Shown piece by piece: positions 45,201 through 54,500 of a stretch of 64,000 nucleotides of DNA. A program made the translations under genes and the position numbers. Source of the stretch: CAZSSM01 sp964609385 (lineage in GTDB: Bacteria > Planctomycetota > Planctomycetia > Isosphaerales > Isosphaeraceae). Under the pieces are notes generated by a model. The model did no database searches. It was not told the origin of the DNA and worked only from the letters and a program-made list of their open reading frames with translations. Within the stretch, counting starts at the first letter, position 1; the number at the start of each line of letters is the position of its first letter. The stretch is from the NCBI GenBank assembly GCA_964609385.1, contig CAZSSM010000033.1, positions 1-64,000 of the forward strand, in the 5' to 3' direction.

Positions 45201-45393
45201 TGGGGGGATCGATCCGAGGGAACTCCAAGCCCGCCTCGGTCAGGTGGGCTTCAAGCAGGATCCGGACCTCATCGGCGAGTTCCCGATCGTCCCGGCAGGC
45301 TTCTTCCAGGTAGGCGTCCCACTGGCCTTTGGGCCGGTTGATCGCCTTGTCGAAGAGTGCCTGGAGCCGCTCGTACCGTTTCGCGTCGTCCAT
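42223..45393 (-). CDS. Ser/Thr protein kinase with TPR domain (module 2)
   Basis: 1,056 residues from the ATG at 45393. An N-terminal helical region (KRYERLQALFDKAINRP) is typical of kinases paired with this sigma type. The kinase domain has VIGRGGMSVVHRA, AIKIL, HRDLKPSN with D208, and a canonical IDFGIAK, so all catalytic residues are present. GYAPMTPRYASPEQ marks the activation segment. One transmembrane helix follows (about 405-432), then about 600 residues with TPR-like helical repeats (EEILSGLLRRRPESVKAG, AITQYQRAIEVCENLL), a possible sensor or scaffold outside the membrane. The start lies four bases after the sigma gene stop, with AGAGGG inside the end of that gene, so the two are translationally linked. 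Confidence 0.92.
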   Translation of the reverse strand: MDDAKRYERLQALFDKAINRPKGQWDAYLEEACRDDRELADEVRILLEAHLTEAGLEFPRIDPPTLGLLDPGAARVGQRLGAFLVGEVIGRGGMSVVHRAQRQDADFEQTVAIKILPPPSDPQGLAHRFRNEVRIQADLGRHPRIVGLIDAGTTPEGAPYVIMDYIDGQRIDAYCDQHQLDVRARIRLFLQACEAVQYAHRHAVIHRDLKPSNILVDCNGDVHLIDFGIAKLIQEDPDHDEGPRTQTGYAPMTPRYASPEQIRGESLTTSSDVYALGLILYELLTGHQATRFREPGVIDPETVPIRPSQAVLQPKTLPGRDGTTQTLTPEELASVRDASPQVLTRVLGGDLDGIILTALRPEPERRYPTVEALAEDLNRHLNGETVTARGDSRLYRLGVFVRRHRAAVAAGMLAVLSLIIGIVGTTTALFYALKERDRANTNLIQTRKAVDELTQVGRGLLFNQPHLTPIRRQIFEAALPYYRDFVRQANAPETPQALLELSNAYIRIAEITKSEGGHDEVIAAYDASVEASRLALAKQPDSFDAQFALASALSGRSEFQFMASDPHHDRIRSELREAEEILSGLLRRRPESVKAGSMLSDTLLRSANFSRRMNRYDIAITQYQRAIEVCENLLSKNPTHLASLNSLAGSYYNLANIRNLEGDYESAIVLQNRACELNRNALRSYPNLGVNLHGLADALVTLAVYRRKAGQLDRGLGDLEEAVPILERLAANYPTVIDYQQTYAEALNMRAVFENDLDGEGAIDLARAARDCAEALVGRAGLVTEYQLTLSRCCDTLGLIAKEHGESEVAIEAFTRGVEVLGSISNPDPAELNNATRMLVLLSQLHSKAGDLEAAGRALKEALTVSEYLTNQNVRVESIPKYQNAQGIILGRLTRVERDLGHLDEAWSLIQRSRDLGEDLIRRYPDNPSFRSTLSVTCNVVGEIALLRGDPQAALNAHLRAGELNAGLPLPEMVNHYNKACCLALTAKAARHIDPSPKPPAMHYVDRALQSLRAAITEGWDDLGSLRTDSDLDEIRDHPEFQQILEELANRENPES

Positions 45394-45397
45394 CGGG

Positions 45398-45979
45398 TTA
45401 ATCCCTCTTGAGCTGCACCCGAAGCCAGGCACGTGCCATCAGCCAATCCCGCTTGACCGTCGCGGTGGAGATGCCGAGGTGCTCGGCCAGATCGGGGAAG
45501 TCCTGGCCGGCGAAGAGGCGACGATCGACGATCTCGGCCTGACGGGGGCTCAATGATTCGAGACGGGTCAGGGCATCATCGAGATCGAGCAAATCGATCC
45601 CGCTGGACCGTTCGACTCGGGAAACTGCGTCGTCCAAGGGGACTCGCTGGCTCGCCCCGCCCTGACGAATGGTCGCGCGTCGGCGTGCGTGCTCGACAAG
45701 CGTCTGCCGCATGGCCCGAGCCATGGCCCCGAAGAAGTAACCTCGATGACGCGCTTGGCTCCAAGTTCCTTGGCGATCGACTCGAAGCATGGCCTCATGG
45801 ACCAGTTCGGTTGGATCGAGCGTGTGGGTCTCTCGTTCGTTCTGCATTAGCTTGTTGGCCAGGGCTCGAAGCGTATCGTAAGACGCATCCATCAATCGAG
45901 CCTTGGCCGTCGGATCGCCAGCCTCCAGCCTGCGGATGATCGCCGTGATCTCGTCAGGGGAATCATCCAGCCGGTCCAT
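45398..45979 (-). CDS. ECF-type RNA polymerase sigma factor (module 2)
   Basis: 193 residues. Region 2 is recognisable as DTLRALANKLMQNERETHTL, then DPTELVHEAMLRVD and HRGYFFGAMARAMRQTLVEH; region 4 reads RLESLSPRQAEIVDRRLFAG and LAEHLGISTATVKRDWLMAR. This pattern matches the group of planctomycete ECF factors that travel with PknB-like kinases. Two adjacent ATGs (45982, 45979) follow GGGAGGGG; the second has the better spacing. An in-frame start at 46021 adds residues unlike the family. Its stop precedes the kinase start by four bases. Confidence 0.9.
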   Translation of the reverse strand: MDRLDDSPDEITAIIRRLEAGDPTAKARLMDASYDTLRALANKLMQNERETHTLDPTELVHEAMLRVDRQGTWSQARHRGYFFGAMARAMRQTLVEHARRRATIRQGGASQRVPLDDAVSRVERSSGIDLLDLDDALTRLESLSPRQAEIVDRRLFAGQDFPDLAEHLGISTATVKRDWLMARAWLRVQLKRD

Positions 45980-46471
45980 CATCCCCCTCCCCATCGATGT
46001 TCCCAACAACACAACCCTCAACGTCGGAGGAGGCGATCCGAGCTTCGCGAAGGTGGTCGCTGGGCTTGTGATCGCTCTGTACCTTGGATTTTACCGAATT
46101 GGGTCCAGACGGTGACCCTCAAGCGGAGAACGACCGAGCAACCTATCCCGAGACCAAGACGTCCTGACGGAATTCCCGAGGAACACATCCTGGTGGAAGT
46201 ACGTCCGAGAAGGGAATGCGTTTCGGCCAATTGCTGGACCTACAGTAAAGATTTGCTGAACGATCCCCCATTGACCGGCGACGCGTCGCGCCCGAGACCA
46301 AGCGATTACGCGACGGATGATAACCCGGTCCTTCGGATTCGCCGAACGACATCGAAACGGAGACTGGCCTCGAACGATCCACCGCCGAAGACCTTCGGCC
46401 CAAGTCGACGGTCTATCCACCCAGAGCCCCTGCCAAAGAATGACGAACGACCCCCGATTTTGCCCCGCTCG
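45980..46471. other. Intergenic region between sigma-kinase modules 2 and 3
   Basis: About 490 bases after the end of kinase 3 and before sigma factor 2 on the same strand. Long plus-strand frames cross it but read antisense into kinase 3 and look non-coding. It is expected to contain the module 2 promoter. I see no clear terminator for module 3. Confidence 0.45.
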
Positions 46472-49400
46472 TTACTTCGAGAATGGATCGACAGGGTAGA
46501 TCCGGTCGAACATCCGCGCGATCAAGTGTCGAAGGTCGTCACGACCTCGGAGAGGATCGAAGTCGGGATCGTGAACCATCTCCGAAGGCTCGGCCCACCC
46601 CGCTTCGAACGCCCTGGTCAACGTGGCGACCGCTTCGTTGGCCACGGCTCGATGATCCGTCTCGGAACCCGAATCGTCGAGCAACCTAAGGCAATGGACC
46701 AGTTGGGCGGCACTGCTGTAGAGCCATCGGGGGTCATCGGGGTGCAGTTCGATGGAGGCACGGACCGCCGCAACTGCCTCAGCGATCCGACCGGCCGCCC
46801 GAAGCACATCACCTAGGTTGCCATAAAGATAAAAGAGTGTGACCCGATAAGGGACAATTTGAGGATACTCATCGATCAACGATCTCTGGGAGCGGATTGC
46901 TTTCGTGTAGAGAGCGATCGCCTCGTCGCGGTTTCCGTCCCGTTCCAGCCGATTAGCGAGGTTGTTCGACGCCATTCCCAGTCGATCTCGGTAATCGGGA
47001 CGGTTGGGCTCATCCACGATCAAGGACTCGAGGATCGTGATGGCGCGTCGAAGCGCGGCTGACGCTTCGGCACCCAGGTCTAAGCCGTCGTACGCATTGC
47101 TGAGGCTGCAGAGTCCGGTGGCGAGGCCATCTTGGTAACCAGGGACGTCGGGGAAGTCGGTGGCGAGACCTTCCAAGAGCGCCACGGCCCGCCGATTCGT
47201 GGCCAGCGAATCGACAGACAGGCCCAAGGCGGTCTCTAAACTTCCGAGATTGATGAGACTGGTGGCCAGGCCGTCGCGATAGCTCGGGATGTCGGGGAAG
47301 TCGATGGTTAGGGAATCCCGCAGTTTGGTACCGCGTCGGAACAACGCCAAGGCCTCGGTGGGGCGCCCCGCATTGTACGACGCGATGCCAAGGTTGCTCA
47401 GACTCGCCGCCAGATCGTCGCGATACTCGGGGACATCCGGGAAATCCGAGGTGAGCATATTTTGTAGTTCGACCGCTCGACGGTACGAGACTAACGCCTC
47501 CTCGAGCCGTCCGAAACTCTCGTCAACTCCGCCGAGCGCGTTGTGGCTGGTGGCCAGGCCGTCGCGATAGCCCGGGACGTCCGGGAACTCCATGGTGAGC
47601 GCATCCCAGTGCTCGATGGCGTTTCGATACGACGCCAAGGCCTCGGAGAATCGGCCCAGGTCGTCCTGGGTCTCGCCGAGGTTGTGGAAGCCGATGGCCA
47701 AGTCCTCGCGATACCTCGGGACGTCGGGAAACTCCAAGCGCAAGCGTTCCAGAAGCCCGATCGCGTCACGATACGACGCTAAGGCCTCGATCCCTCGCCC
47801 CAAGCCGTCTTGGACGTTGCCCAGGTTATTCAGGCTGGCGACCAGTCGGTCCCGAAACTCCGGAACATCCGGATCGTCTGCGACCAACTGCCTCAGGAGA
47901 TCGACCGCCCGGCGAATCATCGCCAGCGACTCGACGTTCCCCCCCTCGGTCGCTTGCACGTAGTTGCTCAGAGTCGTGGCCAAAGTCTCCCGATACGTGG
48001 GGACATCCGGATACTCCAAGGCGAGTCGCTCAGCGATGGCGATCGCCTGGCGATGGGAAGTTGACGACGCTCCAGACTGGCCGAGGGTTTGCAAGACGTT
48101 GCCGAGGTTGCTCCGGATCTGGGACAGTCCGTCGCGATAAATCGGATTGGCGGGGAACTCGGCGACCAGGCCCTCGAATCCGCTCTGCGCTTCGCGATAC
48201 TCGCGAAGCGATTCGGCGTTGCGTCCGAGGATCTCCAAGATTCGTCCGAGCAGGAGTCGACCTTGGGCCAGCAGGTAGCGTTCGCGCTCGCTCGGGTCGG
48301 GCTTGGAGGCCAGTTCGGCGTTCAACTGCTCGTAGAACGCCCGGGGCTTCTCGAGCAGCCGGGCTCGGAGCGATTCGGGGATCGCCCCTCCTTTAAGCGC
48401 CTCCTCATTGACCCCGGTGAAGTAGTCCTCGATCGAGGTCATCGCCAGGTCCAGACGCGACTCGGCCAACTGGTTGGCGACGGTCAAGCTCTCGGCATAT
48501 TCGGCCTCGCGCGCATAGGCCAATGCCAAAGTGATCGACCCGATCAACACGGATGCGGCGACCGACGCGGCGAGCGTGCGATGCTTGCGGACCCATCGCC
48601 AAGCGCGTGTGAGCAACGGGTCGCGACACGCGGTGACCGGCTCGTCGGCGAGGAACCGTTCGACGTCCTCGGCCAACGTGCGGGCCGATCCATAGCGGTC
48701 TTCGGGGCGCAATGCCAGAGCCTTCAACGCGATCGCGGCCAGCGCCCGTGGCACGCGCGGACAGTGCGATCGGGGCAATTCGATCGAGCCGCGACGGACC
48801 CGGTCCAAGATCTCGGGAACGTCGGCGCCCTCGACCGGGCTGCACCCCGTCAGGACCGCGTAGAGAACAGCTCCCAGGGCGTAAATATCGGTGGACGGTC
48901 CCAAATCCTCCACGCGCCCGGCCGCCTGTTCCGGACTCATGTAGGCGGGCGTCCCCATCGCCCGACCCGCTTGGGTCAGCGCGATGCCCTCGTCCGAAAG
49001 CGTCGGGACCGTCGACGATCCGTCGGGAGCCTCCGGGACCGCCGAGGGATCCCGAGACGCTTCCGAAGAGCGTTTGGCTAACCCCCAATCGATAATGAGG
49101 GTCTCTCCGTAGGGTCCCAGCATCACGTTGTCCGGCTTCAGATCCCTGTGCAGGACGCCTCGCGAATGGGCGTAGGCGATCGTGTTGCAGATGTCGAGGA
49201 AGCGCCCCAACAGGCTTCGAAGCCGGAGGTTGTAGGACGTCGCGTCGAGATTCGGCACCTCCGCACGGAACGTGGCAATGGCGTCCTTCAACGAGTCACC
49301 ACGAATGAACCGCATCGCGTAGAAGGGTCGTCCTTGGGAGTCGGTCCCCAGTCCGTAGACCGGGACGATCCCCGGATGCTCCAGGCCCCCAGTGATCTGC

Positions 49401-50191
49401 GCTTCGAACAGGAATCGAAGGCGGCGGTCTGGATCGTCGGCCGCCTCGGCGCAGATCTGCTTGAGCGCCACATCGCGACAGACCTCCTGATCACGCGCAA
49501 CGTAGATCTCCCCGAGACCGCCACGATCATGGAAGTGAAGCCGGCGGAAGCGTCCGCCAACAGACGCTCGAAATCCGGTGGCATCAACTCCGACATTCTT
49601 CATTTCTTCAGAACAATCGGTTGTCTTTGCACCGAGATCTTGGTATATGGCATGGACGTCCCGGTCGCCGATCGGATCGCGAGGCTCTATCCATGTCGCG
49701 ATCGTCTTGAGGGACTTCAGACTTCGTCGCGGATTGCCTTCGTGCCATTCGATATGTTGAGTGACCAGCATCTCTAGGAGATCATGAAGCTCGGCCCTCA
49801 ACACACCCCGATCGTGCAGGAACTGACCGACAGTCTTGCTCGGTTCGCGATCCCAAGCACCGAGGGCATCGACCAGTTGTTCGCGATCGATGAAATTCAA
49901 CCGCCAGGCCAAAAGACCAAAGAGTCGGTTCCGATCGGCATACTCATCGCGTCTGGGAACCCCAACAGTATCCGACCCTCCTACTCTCTGGCTCGACGGG
50001 GACGAGAGCGTTTCGGGCAGCTCCGGTTGAAGCGCCCGCCAGCGATCCAGTTGCGACGGATCCTCGATCTCGGCTAGGACACGTTGGCACGATTCGCATG
50101 CATCGACATGAGCGATAATTTGGGGCTCTTCGACGACACTGAGATGTCCATCCAAGAGCCTTCGGAGCGTTGAGGCGTCCGGGCAACCCAT
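46472..50191 (-). CDS. Ser/Thr kinase with N-terminal zinc-finger-like anti-sigma motif and TPRs (module 3)
   Basis: 1,239 residues from the ATG at 50191, seven bases after GAGGAGG. The first 40 residues contain C3 and H28-x3-C32-x2-C35, the H-x3-C-x2-C signature of zinc-binding anti-sigma domains. A helical region follows (LLAWRLNFIDREQLVDAL), then the kinase: RGGLGEIYVARD, VALKQI, HRDLKPDN with D350, and D368-W-G in place of DFG, then GTPAYMSPEQ. A transmembrane helix lies at about 536-556. The C-terminal half holds ten near-regular 48-residue TPR-type units. The gene begins two bases after the sigma gene stop, which fits direct control of that sigma factor by the zinc motif and phosphorylation by the kinase (inference). 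Confidence 0.92.
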   Translation of the reverse strand: MGCPDASTLRRLLDGHLSVVEEPQIIAHVDACESCQRVLAEIEDPSQLDRWRALQPELPETLSSPSSQRVGGSDTVGVPRRDEYADRNRLFGLLAWRLNFIDREQLVDALGAWDREPSKTVGQFLHDRGVLRAELHDLLEMLVTQHIEWHEGNPRRSLKSLKTIATWIEPRDPIGDRDVHAIYQDLGAKTTDCSEEMKNVGVDATGFRASVGGRFRRLHFHDRGGLGEIYVARDQEVCRDVALKQICAEAADDPDRRLRFLFEAQITGGLEHPGIVPVYGLGTDSQGRPFYAMRFIRGDSLKDAIATFRAEVPNLDATSYNLRLRSLLGRFLDICNTIAYAHSRGVLHRDLKPDNVMLGPYGETLIIDWGLAKRSSEASRDPSAVPEAPDGSSTVPTLSDEGIALTQAGRAMGTPAYMSPEQAAGRVEDLGPSTDIYALGAVLYAVLTGCSPVEGADVPEILDRVRRGSIELPRSHCPRVPRALAAIALKALALRPEDRYGSARTLAEDVERFLADEPVTACRDPLLTRAWRWVRKHRTLAASVAASVLIGSITLALAYAREAEYAESLTVANQLAESRLDLAMTSIEDYFTGVNEEALKGGAIPESLRARLLEKPRAFYEQLNAELASKPDPSERERYLLAQGRLLLGRILEILGRNAESLREYREAQSGFEGLVAEFPANPIYRDGLSQIRSNLGNVLQTLGQSGASSTSHRQAIAIAERLALEYPDVPTYRETLATTLSNYVQATEGGNVESLAMIRRAVDLLRQLVADDPDVPEFRDRLVASLNNLGNVQDGLGRGIEALASYRDAIGLLERLRLEFPDVPRYREDLAIGFHNLGETQDDLGRFSEALASYRNAIEHWDALTMEFPDVPGYRDGLATSHNALGGVDESFGRLEEALVSYRRAVELQNMLTSDFPDVPEYRDDLAASLSNLGIASYNAGRPTEALALFRRGTKLRDSLTIDFPDIPSYRDGLATSLINLGSLETALGLSVDSLATNRRAVALLEGLATDFPDVPGYQDGLATGLCSLSNAYDGLDLGAEASAALRRAITILESLIVDEPNRPDYRDRLGMASNNLANRLERDGNRDEAIALYTKAIRSQRSLIDEYPQIVPYRVTLFYLYGNLGDVLRAAGRIAEAVAAVRASIELHPDDPRWLYSSAAQLVHCLRLLDDSGSETDHRAVANEAVATLTRAFEAGWAEPSEMVHDPDFDPLRGRDDLRHLIARMFDRIYPVDPFSK
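46720..48160 (-). repeat. Ten tandem 48-residue TPR-type units in kinase 3
   Basis: Units of 48 residues (144 bases) open with FPDVPxYRDxLA and continue with NLG ... LGRxxEALASYRRAI. The best-conserved ones start EFPDVPRYREDLA, EFPDVPGYRDGLA and DFPDVPEYRDDLA. The unit is longer than a canonical 34-residue TPR because of the inserted FPDVP loop. The regularity points to expansion by duplication. Confidence 0.85.
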
Positions 50192-50193
50192 GA

Positions 50194-50802
50194 TCAAACC
50201 TCCTCGGATTCCTCCAATCGCCGCAATTCCTGTTGGATGAGGCGCTGAACTCGGCTCCGCGCTACGAAGGTCATCGAGATCGACATTTCTAACGCCGAGG
50301 CGACCTCAGCGCCGGTGTGGCCTTCGAAGGCCAGGAGCCGGAACGCCTCCCAGGTGTGATCGGCGACCCGGGGCCGAACGCGTCGCATCGCCACCTCAAG
50401 CAGTTCGCGATCGAACTCGTCCTCGAGGTTCCGGGCCAGATCGTCGCGGGCCTCAATGTCCTGGAGGCACGACCATGCCTCGGGATCTCCTGAGCTGGCC
50501 CCCGATCGGCGACGACCCTCCAGGAAATCACGCCAAGCGTGGTGTGAGAGGGTCTTCAACCAGGCTCGGAAGCTTCGTGACGGATCATATCGGAACGTCC
50601 GGAGCACACGGGTTAGTCGAAGTAAGACGTCTTGGCAAACGTCCTGGGCGTCAGCGTCCTGGAGGCCCCAACGCTTGCACCAGAGGAGAATGTGTGGTGC
50701 ATAGCGCGCGCAAAACGTCTCCCAGGCCTCAACGTCATCCTGATCGCTCTGGACGCGACCCAGCAACGTAACGCTGGTCCTCGACTCGGAATGGTCTTTC
50801 AT
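50194..50802 (-). CDS. ECF-type RNA polymerase sigma factor (module 3)
   Basis: 202 residues. Region 2: WETFCARYAPHILLWCKRWG, DAQDVCQDVLLRLTRVL, RSFRAWLKTLSHHAWRDFLE. Region 4 is seen as HTWEAFRLLAFEGHTGAEVA followed by SISMTFVARSRVQRLIQQEL, a planctomycete subgroup in which the recognition helix is less basic than usual. The ATG at 50802 lacks an obvious Shine-Dalgarno site. It is transcribed divergently from the giant RTX gene 750 bases away and directly upstream of kinase 3, with which it forms an operon. Confidence 0.9.
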   Translation of the reverse strand: MKDHSESRTSVTLLGRVQSDQDDVEAWETFCARYAPHILLWCKRWGLQDADAQDVCQDVLLRLTRVLRTFRYDPSRSFRAWLKTLSHHAWRDFLEGRRRSGASSGDPEAWSCLQDIEARDDLARNLEDEFDRELLEVAMRRVRPRVADHTWEAFRLLAFEGHTGAEVASALEMSISMTFVARSRVQRLIQQELRRLEESEEV

Positions 50803-51555
50803 TACGCGGCTCCGACTCCCAGCGTCTTCTCAACGCGAGTGTAGCATTCCAAATGCTGGCAGGTCCGACCGGTCCTCGCAAAGCGATTCGAGGGGATCCC
50901 AGAAAAAAACGACCTCGGCGCAAGGTTGTGCCGCTCCCCCCCGTAATCCCCTCCGGAAACCGGGACGCGGTCGTCACTGGATAACCCCCACCAATCAGGG
51001 GAACGCCACGTGCATCGAAGCTCCCGAGACCCACAATGGGCTCGTCTCGAACTCAAGTCCAGCACACGGCCTCCGTGTGTGTGCCACCCGTACGGAGTCA
51101 CCCGATGTCAGCCCACAAGGATCCTCGATCGAACCACGCATCGTTCCGTCCGGCTGATGAACACTGCCGACCCAAACCCGATGAAACTCGGAGTCGGCCT
51201 CGATCTACGGACGAACCGACTCACCGTCCAATCATCACCCCCGAAAATCTTAAGCGTGCCAGACACCCAAATTGTGACAGGTCCCATGAACTTGTTGAAT
51301 GTGATCCTGCCTGAGATCGCAAGAAAACCGAAAAAACCTGACCAACTGCCCCGCTTCCAGTCCACGACCCGATGAGAGTCGACCCCAGTAGACCGCCAGA
51401 CTGCCAATGATCCACCGACAAGCGACCGACCCAGGTCCCAATCAACACCCCGGTTGCTTCTGGTCAACATTTCGCCTCGCCCACCAAGCCCGCTTCGATT
51501 CGTCAACAGACTGTGTCAAGCCTCCGTGCACGACCTTCAACGCAGGACTCATCCG
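50803..51555. other. Divergent region between sigma factor 3 and the giant RTX gene
   Basis: About 750 bases with no recognisable gene. It should contain promoters for both directions. A weak hairpin (ACCTT/GAGGT) followed by TTTTTTT on the reverse strand lies near 50895-50925, roughly 100 bases before the sigma factor start, and might act in its leader. An in-frame extension of the RTX gene back to 51454 is open but does not look coding. Confidence 0.45.
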
Positions 51556-54500
51556 ATGATGGACAGCGCCTTGCCAACAAACGCCTTGTCAACACGCCCT
51601 CGACGCCGACGGGCCACCCCGTCTCACAAGCCGACCGTTGCATTCGTCGAAACCTTGGAGAACCGAACCCTCCTGACGGTCGACCTGGCGACCTTCGGCA
51701 ACGACGGGCTCGGCTTGCAGGTTGAGGTGGTCGGCGACGCGGCCGAGTCGATCGTCATCCGCGAGCAGAACGATCTCATCGTGGTCGAGGGGAATTCGGG
51801 GGCACAAACCGCGACGATCCCCGCCTCGACCTTACAGTCCTTGAGGGTCTTCGGAGGGCCCGGCCACGATGAGATCGACCTAACACAGGTGACCGGCACC
51901 GACTTCCCCAGCCTGTTCAATGTCGAGGTCAACCCTAGGGCAGGCCGTGACCGGGTCGTGGGCAGCCCCTTGGCCGACACGATCGTCACCGAAGATGATC
52001 AGACCGATACCGTTCGGGGCGGGTCGGGGGCTGACCAGATCGTCTTCGACAGTCTAGACATCGTCCGAGACGCCAGCCCGCAGGTCCTCGCGCGGGGTAT
52101 CCCCGCCTTCTTCGAAGCGCTCCAGGTCGCCATCGACCAACAGATCTTCGACGAGCCGGTCCCCCTAGTCGGCTCGTACGGGTCTCAAGCCGTGCTCCAG
52201 GAAGAACTCGTCCTGCCCCTAGACGGCTGGAATTGGAACACGACGACCACCAGGGCGGCGGTCGAGGATCATCTGATCGCGACGCTCGGCCTGGAGGCCA
52301 GCGATGGGCTCATCGCGGAGATCGAGGGCCAGGGCGACCTCGGCGACTCGGCGATCACCCTCACGTTGAGCCTCGGACGCGACGACTACCAATTGACCGA
52401 CCCCGGACGCTATCCGGAGCCCTACGACCGGGCGTTCACCGGGCTGGAAGGCGATCCCAACACATCGGCAACCACCGATCGACTGGCGTTACATTTGGGC
52501 AACACCCGGACCAAGGTCTCCCTCGACTGGTCGATGGAGGTCACCTTCGGGGCCGACGGGAACGGTTTCTATGCCCGACTTCCCGAGGGCCTCGACCCGG
52601 AGATCACCGACCTGTTGACCATCGAACTCGATGCGACCCTCCGCGAACAGGCCGGTCAACCCGGGCGAGTCGGAACGTCGGGATCGCTCGGCCATTTGAG
52701 CACTCACGAGATTTACGACGGTGACGCCAAGGTTAATCCCGATGATCCCGGCCTCGGTTCGCGGTTCGCGGCCACCTATGAGATCGATCTGAGCCCTGAA
52801 GAGGGCCGGGCGACCTGGAACGACCTACCGACCCTCGACGTCGAGGGGGCAATCACCTCGACGGTCTCGCGGATCGACTTGGACGTGATCGCCGGGTTCG
52901 CTGGCCCCGGGGACGACTCCGTTTTCGACCTGATCTATCGCGCGGATTTCGAGATGGGTTGGGATTTCATCGACGCCGACCCCGAGAACATCGTCTACCG
53001 TTCCGAGGTCCAGCGCGTCACCGGCCCTGTGACACACCCGTTCACGCTCAGCTTCGAAGGGGAAACGACCGGCCCGCTGAACATGCTGATGTCGGCCAAT
53101 CAGATCGAGCGAGCGCTTGAGGGCCTCTCGGGGATCGGGCCGGAAGGTTCGAGTGCGCTCGACGATTTCGAAGGGGTCCTGGTCAACGAGTTGCCCTTCG
53201 AAGGGGGCTTCGAGATCACGTTCGTCGGCCTCAATGCGCATCGGGACGTACCCCTGCTCGAGGTCAACGACACGTCGCGATTCACCGTTACCGAGGTGGT
53301 CGCCGGTTCGGGCTGGGGTGAGACGCCCCAGATCCGGTTCGACTCGGTCGCCTTCGATGTCGGTTTCCTCTTCGGTGGCTTCATCACACCGATCGTCCAG
53401 AGGGTCCAACAGATCACCGCGCCGTTGCAACCAATGGTCGATCTGCTCCAATCGCCCGTCCCGTTGCTCTCGATGTTGGGTGAAAGCCTTACCTTCTCAC
53501 GCTTGTTCTTCGGCTCGGGGGCCGATTCGTTCCTCGACGCCATCGCGACGATCAACGCCTTGGACATCCCCGACGATGGTAGCGGGGCGATCTTCGTCGA
53601 CCTAGGCTCGTTCCAGGTGCGCGATCCGCGCTTGAGCCCGGCGGTGCAACTGATCGGCAGCCCGGCGGAGACAGAGTCGACCCTTAGCGCGGTTCGTCGT
53701 CGAGGGAACTCCGATCCCAACGCCGAGGAGGATCCCCAGGTCAAGACCTTCATCGACGACACCGTCGAGAAGGGGAACGGCCTGCAGTTCCCGATCCTGA
53801 CCGATCCGAACCAGACCTTCGCCCTGATGCTCGCCGCTCCGGCCGACCTGTTCACCTATGACCTGCCCCAGTTCGGCCGGAGCGTCACGATCGAGCGTTC
53901 CTATCCGATCTATCCCGGCATCAACGCCAAGTTCTTCGGAAGCCTGGGCGTCGAGGTCGACCTCGATTTCGGATATGACACGCACGGCATCGACCTCTAC
54001 CGCAAATTCGGCGACCCGCTCTCAATCCTAGACGGCTTCTACCTGATGGATCGGGTCGGCGGCGTCGCCTCGGCGCCCGATAAGCCCGAGATCGTCTTCA
54101 CCGCCGAGGTCGGCGTCGGCATCGAGTTGGGTCTGCCCGAGATCCCCTACCTCGCCGAGGTCACCCTTGGTGTTTCGGGCGGGATCCGAGGAACCTTGGA
54201 ACTCGACCTGGCCGACTTCGATAACGACGGCGATCCGGCCAACGGTCAGGGGGACGGCCGCGTCCGAGGCAGCGAACTGAAGCGTTTGATCGATGCCGAC
54301 CCGTTCTACGTCTTCAACGCTTCGGGCTCGCTGGTCGCCTTCCTACGCATTGGAGTCGACATCGTTATGTTTCCCCGATCCATATTCGAGTGGGTCGTCT
54401 TCACCTGGTCGTACGAGCCGTTGAACCTGACGATCCTCGAGTTCGCCGGCGCCCCCCGGTCGCTGACCGCCGGCTCGACCGGTTGCGACGCCGAACCCGA

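Noticed and set aside
44182..45411. Plus-strand open frame of 409 codons
   Set aside because: Antisense to the kinase domain of module 2, which has all catalytic motifs.
46112..46816. Plus-strand frame of 234 codons between modules 2 and 3
   Set aside because: Half of it is antisense to kinase 3 and the composition (Arg/Pro-rich) is not that of a gene.
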